NCBI RefSeq assembly: GCF_042453785.1
Contig: NC_091669.1
Location: 16,413,001-16,477,000, forward strand
Source: Malus domestica
Taxonomy: Eukaryota; Streptophyta; Magnoliopsida; Rosales; Rosaceae
Direction: 5' to 3'
DNA length: 64,000 nucleotides
Shown piece by piece: positions 46,372-57,846 of this stretch; the first letter of the stretch is position 1, and each line of letters starts with the position of its first letter. The translations under genes and the position numbers were made by a program. A model generated the notes under the pieces. That model had not been told where the DNA came from, made no database searches, and was given only the letters and a program-made list of their open reading frames with translations.

Positions 46372-47988
46372 ATGGCCATGGAAATCGTAGTCGGAGACCG
46401 TACATCAGTTATAGTAGAGAAGGGTCAGAAGGCTGTGTTTGGACGAGGAAATGCGTACACCACCGACGACCGAACGGTGTCTCGCCGTCACGTCTCTTTC
46501 GTTTCTGAGAATAACCAAACAAAGGCCTGCGTTTCGTTTGAGGTTCTGGGAAAGAATCCCATGTGGACCCGGAGCGAAAAAGATGGAGAAGTTAGGGTTT
46601 TCAGGAGGTCGGAGAAGGGTGAGGTGGCGGCCGGTGATTGGTTCTGTGTGTCTGGGAAGAAACCCGTTTGGTTTAGAGTGGGAAAGGTTGGGGTAGATGA
46701 GAGAGAGAATAGGGTTTTGGAGAGTGAGCTTGAGTTGGCTGAGGGTTCGGGAAGTGGGTCTGAATTGGAGAGTCTCGATTTTTCCGGCATTGACCCTGTT
46801 AAAGGTTTGGCTTTCTGTTGCTTAAATCTTGCTTGTTTGCTGAGAAAATTGATGAATTGAAGGGAAAAAAAATGATGTCTTGAATGTTTAGGGTGGTTTT
46901 TTCTTGCTAGTTATCCTGAATTTTTGTTGTGAGAGCGATTATATGACTGAATTTACTGTTGTTTGCTGAGAAATTAGGGGAAAATGAAATTTGAATCTTC
47001 TGAATTGGTTTTGTTTTGAGAATGCTTGGTGTAAAATACACAATTTGTGGAAATTATGAAAAAGGTTGTGGTTGGTGTTTTGGGTTCGATTAGCTGTAAG
47101 TCACAGAACGGTAATGAAAAATTTGAGGTCACAAAGTTCTGCAGAATTTGTGCTACTTATACTTCCTAGGCCATTGAATGTTTCAGAGATTACCGTGGTG
47201 GGTTTGGAATTTAAGAATACAAGAATTTCTACGAACAGAAAGCGTGAACTCAAGGTTGCCAATCTGTTGTACAAAGGTTATTGATGTTAGCACGAAAAGG
47301 TCACAATTCTATAATACATTACATGCTGCAGACCAGATTGAGTCCATTCGTCTAACTTTTTTTGCTTCGTAGCAGCGAAGGCAGAGATTTGCGGCAGTAT
47401 ATATGATAGTGCACATTTCTTGTCGTTTTTTCTTCTCCATGCATATGGTAGGCCGAAATGCCAATTATGCTTGTTATGATAATGTCGCACTGTTTTGTGA
47501 TTGCAGAGCTTGGTTTTGTTGTAATGGGGCACGAGTTTGATCACTGTCCAAAGCAAATGATCCGTGATGTAAAGAAGTGGAACTGGTTCCTCGAGGAACC
47601 TGGAAAAGAAGGTGACGATGATGATGGATTTGAGAGGAAGGAGAGGAGGGGTGTGCGGAGAAAGAGGGGAAAAGGTGAAGAAAATGAGGACGACGAGTGG
47701 ACAGGGGAGAGTGAAGCTGATGAAGAGGCTGTTGCAAAACTAAGAAAGGTAAATACACCAAAATATTCTACAAGATCAAAGGCGCGTAACAAACCTCAGA
47801 AGGATACAAAGAGGGGTAAATGTTCTGCGCACAAGAAGACTCCTGGCGTGGATGAAGAGGGAATGGAAGATGAAGATGACGAAACGCTCGGAGGCTTCAT
47901 TGTTGCTGAGGAGGACATGGAAGAAGACGAGCTAGAGGAAACGGAAGACGAGGAGGAATTTGTCGAAGATGATGATGAAGAAGAGTAG
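46372..47988 (+). CDS. FHA-domain protein with acidic C-terminus, 304 aa
   Basis: Two exons, 46372-46804 and 47507-47988 (GT-AG intron, 915 bp in frame). Residues about 5-105 form an FHA domain: FGRGNAYTTDDRTVSRRHVS carries the conserved Gly-Arg and Ser-Arg-x-His of the phosphothreonine-binding loops, and further strands follow (FEVLGKNPMWTR, EVAAGDWFCVS). FHA domains bind phosphothreonine peptides, often in nuclear signalling and DNA repair. After the intron, GFVVMGHEFDHCPKQMI precedes a Lys/Arg- and Glu-rich part (probable nuclear signal near RRGVRRKRGK), then a long Glu/Asp tail ending in FVEDDDEEE. I do not know the exact orthologue. The ATG at 46,372 is followed by a second in-frame ATG two codons on (MAMEIVV). 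Confidence 0.85.
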
Positions 47989-49320
47989 ATGATTAACACA
48001 AGCAAGTTTTGAATGTGAATAAGATGGGTAGTTGGTTTTACATTTTCCAAACGTAGCATATGTACCATGATATACGGAATGTTTTTTTCTATCTTTTCCT
48101 CATATTGGCTGGAGTTAATGTTCCTTTTATGGTTGAATTTTGCAAATTTAAAAATCCCAGTTTTTTTTTTTTTTTAAATTTTTGAACAAAAATATTATCT
48201 ACACTAAAGGGGATGAGTTAGACTAAGTCTTACGATAGGCTAGTAATAATGTGGTTCAAATTCGTCTTTGACGAGAATTGAACCTAAGATCTCTCACTAA
48301 CAAGTGAAGAGGAACACCATTAGACTGTAATACTAAGTGGAAGCTCGTCACTCAATCTGAGAGCGCGACATCATCATCCCAGTTTTAGATAAAGAAAGTG
48401 AACCTTGGTGAGCGTCATGTGGCAAAATATGAAACCAATGGAAAACCCTTAAAATAATTTCCAAAATGATTTTGGTTTCTTAAAGTAACCATATGATAAT
48501 TTAACTACTTAAAACTTTTTTCCTCGTGATGAAATCACTTAAAGTAAATTTTCGTGACAAAATTATTTATTGTCAAAAGCCTCTAGAAATTTCTTTGCAA
48601 AAAGTCGCACATGTCTTGTGATAACTATTTTGTAACATATTGCCATTTGAATTTTTTTCTTATGACATATTATAACTTAACTTCATTTTTTGCGCCACAC
48701 TACCTTCCCAATCACATTGAACAATGGGGGAAAAAATTTCGAAAACTCATTTTGTATATTTTTTATGTCACGACGAACATGAGAATGATATGAGTTTGTA
48801 CCGTAGAATATAATGATATGATTTTGTACTACAAATGGGCTAAGTCATTAGAAAGAAGCATTGAGCTCAAGTCGAATCTCATAAATTGTTCGGTTGTGGT
48901 TGCTTTCCACAATAATTTTAGTTTAAAGTTAAACTGAACCAAACCACATTGCTTAATCATAACTAGTTTGGTTGCAATTTGAGGGACACAACGTATCCAA
49001 AATAGCACAATGACCACCCCCAAAATATTAATTACTTGAGAAAAGAGTCGAAAGGGAAATGTATTAGGTTTGATTCTCGTTAAAGAAGAATTTGAACCAC
49101 GCTAGTTCATTTTCGTTTGTTAAAATAAAAAAAAATCTGCCAACGACGTCGTAGCAGGAGGTACTGAACCGTATACGTTGCGAGGTGCGCCGCCCACAAT
49201 GTCTCGCCAAGGCTTTCGATACAAGTACCTGAAAGTGCAAAATTGAAATTTAAAATTGACGCCCGGTTCTCTTCCACGGTGCCGTTTTTTGCGCTAGGGT
49301 TCTCTGCAACCACAAAAATC
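47989..49320. other. Spacer between FHA and RRM genes
   Basis: Holds the 3' UTR of the FHA gene (to about 48,150), a SINE-like repeat (48,170-48,345) and A/T-rich DNA without ORFs of note. From about 49,130 the G+C content rises and marks the promoter of the RRM gene. Confidence 0.45.
48170..48345 (-). repeat. SINE-like dispersed repeat, copy 3
   Basis: Read on the minus strand it has the same layout as copies at 7,460 and 11,309: 'agtactacggtcta'-type head (here agtattacagtctaatggtg), box-B-like 'ttaggttcaattctcg', 'gaatttgaaccacattatta' and 'cctttagtgtagataatatt' tail. Confidence 0.55.
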
Positions 49321-49533
49321 CAATTCCAAGTTCCACCACTCTCGCTCTCACAAACCCTAGCTATTAAGGTAATTAACTAAAATCCCTAATTTTAGGGTTT
49401 CATCGCAACTATTTCTCTCAGAATTTGAGCTTCCACAATGGCGTAATTGCAAGCTAAGCTAGGGTTTAGTCTCCCTCAAACTGATTCCTTTGCAGGTCAA
49501 ATTGGCGGAGAAGAAATTAGGGCCTGAGACCCA
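49320..49533 (+). promoter_or_regulatory. 5' UTR of the RRM gene with a leader intron
   Basis: 'ctagctattaag' followed by gtaattaac (donor) near 49,369, and an acceptor 'cctttgcag' at 49,487-49,495, define a likely 127-base intron in the leader. The coding ATG at 49,534 follows 38 bases later. Confidence 0.55.
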
Positions 49534-52049
49534 ATGGAAGATTACCCCGAACGCAGTCGTTTCGACGACGACCAAATCGCGTACAATGGAAACGAAGAAT
49601 TTGAGCAACCGCCAGAGCAGCAATTTGAAGAATTTGAGCAGCAGCGGGAGCAACAATCGAACCATAACTTAGATAATGAAGGCAATGAGTTTAGGGATTC
49701 GTTCAGTCATCGCGATTCAGCTGCGGGGTTAGTTAGGTTTTGAGCTTTCAAGTTAAAGATTTGATCTTTCTCAGAAATTTTGACTTTTGTGGATACGATT
49801 GAGATTAGAATAAGATAGTAACATTTGGGTTTGTTTTGTTATGTGGTAGAAAACTATTTGTAGGAGGCGTTTCTTGGGAGACTACTGAAGGTATTTTGGT
49901 TAAGCTTTCAATTTTCGTGGTGCATCGAATTTACTTGAAATTTGAAAAGAACATAGTTTTACATCTTGGGTCATGTTGAGGTCATGGATTGTACATTTTT
50001 CTTGTAATCCGATTTGTGATCGGGCCATTTTTTGTGTAAGCTTTTGCTATTCAAAGTGAAATTGAATTTTTGAGTTTGAGATATCGAAGAATTTGGAACC
50101 CTCACATGGCTGGGCAATGTTGTGTAACTTTTCGTCTTATATTTTAGATGTCGGCGCACTTCTATGCATAATTTCTACTAGATTAGTTGTTTTTCTTTAT
50201 TGAGTATGGCTGGCTGGTGTAATTCTGTATGCACCGTTAGAAATTAAGGTGGCGGTTGGGTAAAACTATCCATGCTATGGGTCCTGTTGGGACTTTGGAC
50301 AGCTTCCTTCAGTGGCTAAATGTTGGGGTTGTGATGGAGGAGGGAGGAATTTTGGGTTTGTTTTTTAGGGGGTGGTGGAAAGACTGGGCGCCCAAGCAAG
50401 AAGGGTTTGAACTTCCCAAAACTTCATTGCTGGAGTTTTCTGAAATTTCTCCTGGATGAGAACATATGAAATATTTTCGTTTCATAAGTTTCTATTGAAT
50501 GCTATTGGGAAGTGTCGTTGTCTGCTATGATTTCCATTAGTATGTGTTTGTTACTTACTCACTCACGTACTTCTGGCTTTTTGCTAAAGTGCATCATATA
50601 ACATGTTGCACCTCAGGTAATATGATATGACTATTTTACTAATTTTATGGTCTTGATGTCATTTTGACGTCCTTGTTAAACATCACTTTCTTTTATCAAT
50701 AATATCAGTTCCCCATGTATCCTCACCATTACTAGATAAAGGGGAGATATAGTTGTTCCTTCATGACTAGTATAACTCAGCGTTTGATGATTTTCCTTTC
50801 AGAGAACTTTTCTAATTACTTCAGCAAGTATGGAGAAATAGTTGATTCTGTTATAATGATCGACAAACATACTGGGAAGCCAAGGGGATTTGGTTTTGTG
50901 ACATTTTCTGATCCAATGGTTATTGATTCAGTGTTGGAAGTAGAACATGTCATAGATGGCAGAGTGGTAAATATCTAGTGCCTAATAGTATAATGCCATC
51001 GTTTTCCCGAAAATTGAATTGGATTGTTGGATAGTTTTGTCTAACTCAGCTCCTCGATTGGTGAAAAAATATTCTTGTACCAGGTAGAGGTGAAGAGGAC
51101 AGTACCCAGGGGGGATGTAGGGTTTAAGGGGGCATCGAAAAGAAAGAAGATTTTTGTTGGTGGAATACCAACGTCTTTGACTGATGGTATAGTAGAGACT
51201 ACTTTATATGTTCATTATGATTGTAATGAAATTGTTTTTTGTTTTCATTTTTGACATTATGGTAAACATTGCAGATGAGCTGGGGGAATATTTCTCTGCA
51301 TATGGCACCATTGTTGAGCACCAGATTATGCTAGATCATAAAACCGGGAGGTCTAGAGGATTTGGGTTTGTCACTTTTGAGAATGAAGATGCTCTTGACA
51401 AGATATTTTCTGATGGAAAAGTACATGAACTTGGAGGCAAACAGGTACAACTGAAAAAAATGATTTGTTTATTTTTTCATGTACGGATTTTGGATGAGAT
51501 TTTCTGATCTCTTCACCTTAATGTTCAATGTAGGTAGAGATTAAGAAGGCTGAACCTAAAAGGGGTGGTGGCGATTTCAGTGGCAGTTCTGCCAGGTCGT
51601 ATGGTAGCTTAAGTGGTGCTGCAGCTGGTTATGGTGCATATAATTCTGGAAGTCGGCACAATGGAAAAATGGGCAGGGGATTTGGTGGGGGTGGGGGTGG
51701 GTATGGCCCTTATGGTGCCTACAACAATTACGGTGGAAATTATGCTGGAGGTTATGCAGGTTTCTATGGGGGCTATGGTGGAAATTATGGTGGATATGGA
51801 TATGGATTTGGGTACGGTGGGCCCATGTATGGCAATGCTGGATATCCAGCCAGTGGTTATGGCATGCCTGCTGGTTATGGTGGCAATACTGCCTATGCAG
51901 GTAGTAAAGGGTATGGAAGTGGTGCTGCTGGTCGTGGTGGTAGTAGGGGCGGTGGCAGTTATGGTTCCAGTGGAGGATATGATAGGAGTGATGGATATGA
52001 TAGGAGTGGTGGTTCTTCTACTGGAAGATATCATCCATATCAGAAGTGA
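49534..52049 (+). CDS. hnRNP-like RNA-binding protein, two RRMs and a Gly/Tyr-rich tail, 395 aa
   Basis: Six exons: 49534-49727, 49850-49890, 50803-50966, 51084-51186, 51275-51444, 51534-52049 (GT-AG, 1,188 bp in frame). Residues 1-65 are Glu/Gln-rich (PPEQQFEEFEQQREQQ). RRM1 spans about 67-140 (RNP2 KLFVGGV, RNP1 RGFGFVTF), RRM2 about 155-230 (RNP2 KIFVGGI, RNP1 RGFGFVTF). The tail (about 235-395) is rich in Gly, Tyr and Ser (GFGGGGGGYGPYGAYNNYGG) and ends YHPYQK. Architecture matches plant hnRNP A/B-like nuclear proteins (the RNP1/UBA2-type group), which bind mRNA in splicing, transport and stress response. The low-complexity tail is of a type known to drive condensates. Confidence 0.92.
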
Positions 52050-53020
52050 GGAATTTTCACAAACTTCACACGTTTGTAATCCGCGTCCACCGACTATTGG
52101 AACGTCAACAAAATTGGCTGTAACTGTTAAAAATTCACGTATTTCAGTATTTGTTAAAACTGTCGTACCTACGAGAATGATTCATTTGGAAGAGGAAGCA
52201 AATGACAACTTAGGCAGCATTAACGGGTCTCCGTTAGGAGGTTTTATAGGATCGTTGCACACCCTGTAAAGAAAATTAGTGCGCAGATCGAGTTTTAGCG
52301 AGTCGAATAGAAATGCTAAGAGTTTATTTACGTCTCACCGTTTAATTCCAGGGTTGATTTTGATTGAAATGTCTTACCAGTTTGTAGTTTTAAAGGATCT
52401 TTGTACATTAGAAATATATGGTGTTGGTCTGTGTTATGTGTGGTTTCCCTTTTCTTGACCCTAACAGGGTTGGGGACAATGTCAAGTGTACACAACAACT
52501 AACATGTTCAAGATTTAGGCTCTCTCTTGAAAAAGTCCCTTTTAGTTTTCTGATCTTTTATTTTATGTGGGTCGTCTGAAATAATGAGGTGTGCTAAAAT
52601 CAGCTCTTTTCAACCTTTTATTTTATTTGCTAGTCATGTGACTAGTTTTTTTTGTTTTTTATCAAACGAAAGATTTTGTTAGATTATGTGTTAGATTAGC
52701 CACCGATGAAATTTGAACCCACGTCATCATGCAATGGTTCATATCCTTTACAATACTGTGGCAAAGGACCACTTGTCATGTGATCAGTTTTGTATGAGAT
52801 AACTTTTATGTTTTGCCAATAATAGTTTTTCGGTTTTTATTATCTCTTAATCATGAGTTTATGTCTCCTATCCAGCCTAAAGAATAAGAAATTGACCAAC
52901 TAGTCTTTTGCTCAACGATAGTTGTCGTCATTTGCTCAGAGATCTTATTCTTGAATGATGACTTTGATTTAAGGACGATATATATTTGCTATGAGTTTGA
53001 TATCAGGTGTGCTATGACCA
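52050..53020. other. 3' UTR of RRM gene and spacer
   Basis: 3' UTR to about 52,450. At 52,670-52,780 a tRNA-like SINE fragment may lie on the minus strand (box-B-like GGTTCAAATTTC). No ORF of note. Confidence 0.35.
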
Positions 53021-53028
53021 TGGTCTAA

Positions 53029-53511
53029 AATATCCATAATATCTCGATATTTCCATCAAAATTTCCGTGTTTTTGGACTATCGATATTTCCGATATCATC
53101 GATATTTTAGACCTTGCTATGTCACTCATGTATCTTACCATGCAATGTATAAAGTGTAAAATATTGTACTAATTCATTATATATAAATGATTATGGTGTG
53201 TTTAAACTTCTTTCATTAATTATTACATATTTTCTACACTCACAATGTTTGCCAGCTCGCTATATAATCAACTTAAATCAGTTATATCTATCATGCAATA
53301 CATTTTCTTCCAATTTTTTGTGATAAACTAATAGATAATTGCCTAAATAAACATCCTGCAAAGTTTCAATAAAAATTTCCAAGTTTTTCTTACAATTTCC
53401 GTGGTTTTTATTTAATTTTTATCGATATCGATAATATCCCGATATTTTCATCCAAATTTCCATGTTTTTAGACTACCGATATTTCCGATATCATCGATAT
53501 TTAATACCTTG
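53029..53511. mobile_element. hAT-like MITE (483 bp)
   Basis: The ends are CATGGTCTAAAATATC and, inverted, CAAGGTATTAAATATC, with 8-bp flanks gctatgac / actatgac (one mismatch). 'cgatatttccgatatcatcg' occurs near both ends, with a second inward-facing end copy at 53,097-53,123, so the element seems to contain a partial duplicate of itself. Non-coding. Confidence 0.65.
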
Positions 53512-53784
53512 ACTATGACTCATTGCGAAAATATCTTTGTAAATGTCATGCCCTTTGATAAAAAATAATGACGAAAAAAAAATTTGCGCAAATTATACTA
53601 GTTAGCACAATATACACAGTTAACTGATACATACAAATCAAACTCAACACCGTATTAACGAGAGAAATTGAAAATTCAGTGTGTGACACTGTGCCTGCGT
53701 CTCTCTGTTTATCCAAACAACCAGGCGGCAGGAGATACTGAGCATAGAAATGCGAGCTTTTTCCCACAAACTGACAGACCAGAG

Positions 53785-53791
53785 TATATAA
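53785..53791 (+). promoter_or_regulatory. TATA box of GLYR2-like gene
   Basis: TATATAA lies 74 bases before the ATG at 53,859 and 23 bases before an in-frame upstream ATG at 53,808. Transcription starting 25-35 bases after the box would begin after 53,808, so the box favours 53,859 as the start codon. Confidence 0.5.
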
Positions 53792-53858
53792 ATTAGCTGT
53801 TGGGGCCATGTCCTTGTTGGTAAAGACCACCAACTGTTCCCGTTTATCTTCAACCGCC

Positions 53859-56800
53859 ATGGCAGTGTGCTCAAGCTTTTGCCCTCACATTCCAACCCGC
53901 CTTACAAAATCATTCCCTGCAAAGCCACACTCTCTCTCTTTCAAGGCTTTCTCTTCTCAAGCATCCAATGCTTCATCCAAAGGTAATTTGTTTTTATATC
54001 TTTTTACTGGGTAATTCTCAAAATTTTCCCAATAATTACTGCTTTTTTTGTTAAATTAAGAAGCGTAAATTAACAATTAAACTGAGGATGCAAATGGGTT
54101 GTGGGAGATTTTGTGTTCCAAAGTTTCTGAGCTGCAAAGATTGAATTTTTCACAGTTGATTTATAATCACACTGAGGGTTAAACAAAATATTGCAGTAAT
54201 TAATTTTTCTTCATTAATAATTGTAAACCTGCAGTTATATTGAACATGGAAATGGGGTTGTGGGAGTGGGAGATATGGTGTTCACTATTTATAATCACAC
54301 TGAATTTTTGCAGAATCACTGATGTATTAGTACTATTTGTATTTTTATAAATAATTAATGCAGATGAGTTGCCAGCACGCGTGGGGTTCCTAGGCCTCGG
54401 AATTATGGGTTCTCCAATGGCACAGAACCTCATAAAATCTGGGTATGGATTTTCAACATTCATGATGCTCATTCACTCATGCTTGGATGGTTAAGATACA
54501 GTCCTCTTTACGATTGTGTGATTCATCATTTAACTATACAACAACAACAGCAAAGCCTTATCTTACTATGTAGTGTCGGCTAAATGAATCCTATAACGCC
54601 TCTGCTCTTGGTTTTGCGCCTAGTCTTCCATTAGTTCCAAGTACTCCATGTCTTTTCTTAAAGTCTCTGTCCAAATCTTCCTAGGTCTTCCTCTACCCTA
54701 CCCCAAGCTTCTGTCTCATAATTGCATTTTCTAACCGGAACATCTGTAGATCTTTGTTTCACATGTCCAAACCACCTTAACCGATTTTCTTTCATCTTAT
54801 CTTCAATTGTGACCACTCCTACCTTACCTCGGGCCTCATTCTTAATCCTGCCCCTTCCCGTGTGCCCACACCAATGAAGCATTCTCATCTCCGCTACACT
54901 TGTTTTTTTGCATGTGTTGATGCTTGACCTCCCAACATTGAGCTACACTCATTTTTGCATGTCTTGATGCTTGATCTCCGCTACTCATTTTTAACTATAT
55001 TCTGGAAAAAAAGTTTTGTGTACTAGAATTCTTGTGCACAAAACATTTAACTATTAATTTGTGATATGTTGGATTCGAACTTTATCCCCTCTGGTCCAAT
55101 CCCGTATTAACTGTTTGGCATTTTGTAGGTGTGATGTGACTGTTTGGAATAGGACCAAAAGCAAATGTGATCCACTTATCAGCTTAGGTGCAAAGTAAGT
55201 ACCTAATTACTGGATATGGGATAAGTATTGCTTTGTGCTAACATCTTTTCGAATACCCTTGAGTATTGAGGGATTAAATTTAAACCTTGAAAATATTTGA
55301 ATGACATTGTTGAGATCTTCAGCTTCACACCATCTCATTCAATGCATTATTGTCTTCACTAGTTGTGTAGAATTCACCCACAACAAAATTGCGTTTCTCT
55401 TTCAGATTTTATTTACATTAGCTGTGTGTTCTTAGTTTTCATTATTTTATTTATGTAAACCTGTCAAGGGCCACTAGTGGTCAGTTCAGAGCATCTCATT
55501 AACCAGAAGGGTTATGCAGATATAAACCCTCTCCTGAGGAAGTGGCTGCATCTTGTGATGTCACATTTGCCATGCTTGCCGACCCTGAAAGTGCTGTGCG
55601 TATGTTTTCATTTAGGCTTGTTCTTGCTTACTCTGCTACCGCAGGTGGAGGAACTTATCGCTGCTTTAACACAGGTTGCTGTTGCTTTGGGGAAGCATGG
55701 AGCTGCCAATGGAATGAGTTCAGGAAAAGGGTAATATTTAACTGCACCCCCTTAACTTAAGCATTTTCACATTTGCAAATTTGCTGCTTTTGGCACAATG
55801 AACAATATACATGTTCTATGATTTAAAATTTTTTATTTAGGCATTCACAAATTCTCAGTTCACCTTTCACAAAATACCTTTGGTTTTTCAAATATGTTAT
55901 TCCAAAGCTGGTCAACTGCGTTTATGTAACTTTATACGGTCATCTGCAGGTATGTGGATGTTTCAACTGTTGATGTTGCAACTTCTAAATTGATTGGCGG
56001 AAATATCAAAGCTACCGGGGCATCGTTTTTAGAGGCAAGCTGCTTTTGTTAGTTTATTTTTTATATATATGCAAGGCATCTATATAATTTCTTTATTTCA
56101 TTTCAAGCATGTTTAATCCAATATTGGCTCTTTTCCTGTAGGCACCAGTTTCAGGTTCAAAAAAACCAGCTGAAGATGGGCAACTAATATTTCTTACTGC
56201 AGGTATGCAATCTTCTTGTTTTCGTTAATGCATTTCTCGGTACCATTTATGCTTGTTCCCATTTTGTGACATACGAAGGGAACCTCTGAGAAACTGAAAA
56301 AGCTGAAATCTTTCAGGAGACAAATCTCTGTATGAAACAGTAGCATCCCTTTTGGATATCATGGGGAAGGTATTGGCTCTTCTCAACCTAGTCATATAGC
56401 CATCCAGTTACTTGTCTCTATTCTTTGCTTACGTTACACTTCCATCCAGTCAAGATTTTACCTTGGGGAGGTCGGAAATGGTGCTGCTATGAAACTTGTT
56501 GTCAACATGATTATGGGAAGGTCATGCAGCGTTTCATTCCAGTTAATTCCTTTTAGTTTGTGCTTGTTGTTCATTTCTATCCAGATTATGTGTTCTTTAA
56601 TAGTTTCTACAATTTTCAGTATGATGGCATCCTTTTCTGAGGGCTTGCTTCTCACTGAGAAAATAGGACTGGACCCGAAAGTACTAGTTGAGGTATTCTC
56701 CACAATACGCTTTATCTTAAACCGGATTTTAGTCATATAAATGTCTCTGTATTTATATCTCCGTCCCTTAGCTTTTATTTCATTCAAATAATGGGTTCTT

Positions 56801-57846
56801 GTAGCTTCTGCGATACAAGGTTTTTTTTAATGTCTTCAAGATTTTTGCTTTCTTTGTTAGTTTAGGTGATGTTATGGTTAGAAAATTCTAGTATTTTACC
56901 CACAAACTTGGGAGGACACAAAAATTTATTCCAATTTCACCTTTTCATTTCTGTGCCTTGTATTGATATAACTGGGTTCAAAAGCACGGATTCTGTTGGG
57001 AAAGGAACCGAGGTTATGAAGGCATTTGATGAACCAACCAACATACCAGTTTCTACAGTATATGGCTATGACCTGTGTGGTGAATGATTCTTCTATTTGG
57101 GAATGGACTAATGGTGACAGCATTTAAGCAAAAACATTTCATGTTCTTAATGATTGACACTGACATTATCTCAATGAATCTTAGTTGGGACGAGAAATTT
57201 AGTCAAGACAAAAATGATTTCAGTTCTTCTATGCATGGTGATTTGTAATTGAGAATTCGAGATGCAGATTTCTTGCCTAGAATGGAGGATTGATTGGAGA
57301 AGCTTTATGAGAGATGCCGTTCTTTCTCTATGTTTTTTCTTTAGTTATGTTTTCATTTAGGTTTCTTCGAGTAGAGGCCCTTGGAAGCTGTTTGTTCTTC
57401 ATCCTTTTCTCAGTGCTAAACTTGTTTGTAAGTCCCAGAAAGGGGCAAAAAAAGGTCCCAAGGAAATCTGAAATCTGTGCATTCCCATCGTATTGCAGGT
57501 CGTCTCACAGGGAGCCATTAGTGCACCAATGTACTCAATGAAAGGCCCATCAATGATTCAATCCGTCTATCCTACCGCATTTCCCTTGAAGCATCAACAG
57601 AAGGTTTGTTAAGACGCCTTTATTGCCTTGCACAGTTTCACTATATAACTCCTTGACCTGATCGTACAAGTTCCCGAATGGTTTCAGGACATGAGGCTTG
57701 CTCTGGGATTAGCAGAATCTGTTTCCCAATCTACGCCGATTGCAGCAGCTGCAAATGAACTATACAAGGTCGCAAAATCACACGGCCTCAGCGACGAGGA
57801 CTTTTCAGCAGTCATTGAAGCATTGAAACCGAAGTTGAAGCACTAG
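53859..57846 (+). CDS. GLYR2: Glyoxylate/succinic semialdehyde reductase, plastid type, 335 aa
   Basis: Twelve exons: 53859-53982, 54364-54442, 55129-55194, 55520-55595, 55675-55730, 55950-56034, 56142-56202, 56317-56369, 56450-56520, 56620-56692, 57499-57603, 57688-57846 (1,008 bp in frame). Introns are GT-AG except intron 6, which starts GCAAGC. Residues 1-40 are Ser/Arg/Lys-rich with few acidic residues, a chloroplast (or dual) transit peptide. The NADPH fold opens with RVGFLGLGIMGSPMAQNL; KGYVDVSTVD, EAPVSGSKKPAEDGQL, GNGAAMKLVVNM (catalytic-type Lys, about 215) and AFPLKHQQKDM follow. The enzyme reduces glyoxylate to glycolate and succinic semialdehyde to gamma-hydroxybutyrate with NADPH, a detoxifying step. 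The ATG at 53,808 would add 17 residues. Intron 2 holds an antisense LINE fragment. Confidence 0.93.
54540..54900 (-). mobile_element. RTE-type LINE 3' fragment in GLYR2 intron 2
   Basis: On the minus strand it reads as the C-terminal end of a LINE reverse-transcriptase ORF (RMLHWCGHTGRGRIKNEA, ENRLRWFGHVKQRSTD), a signature of plant RTE elements. Its 3' end, at 54,540, finishes in (GTT)n, the simple-repeat tail typical of RTE. The fragment is 5' truncated and has stops after the conserved piece. Confidence 0.8.

Noticed and set aside
47474..48068. Ser-rich minus ORFs opposite the FHA gene
   Set aside because: Shadows of the GAA/GAT-rich acidic tail exon.
51609..52269. Long ORFs in other frames over the Gly-rich exon of the RRM gene
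   Set aside because: Shadows of a glycine-rich repetitive coding exon; the Gly/Tyr frame joins the RRMs with proper splicing.
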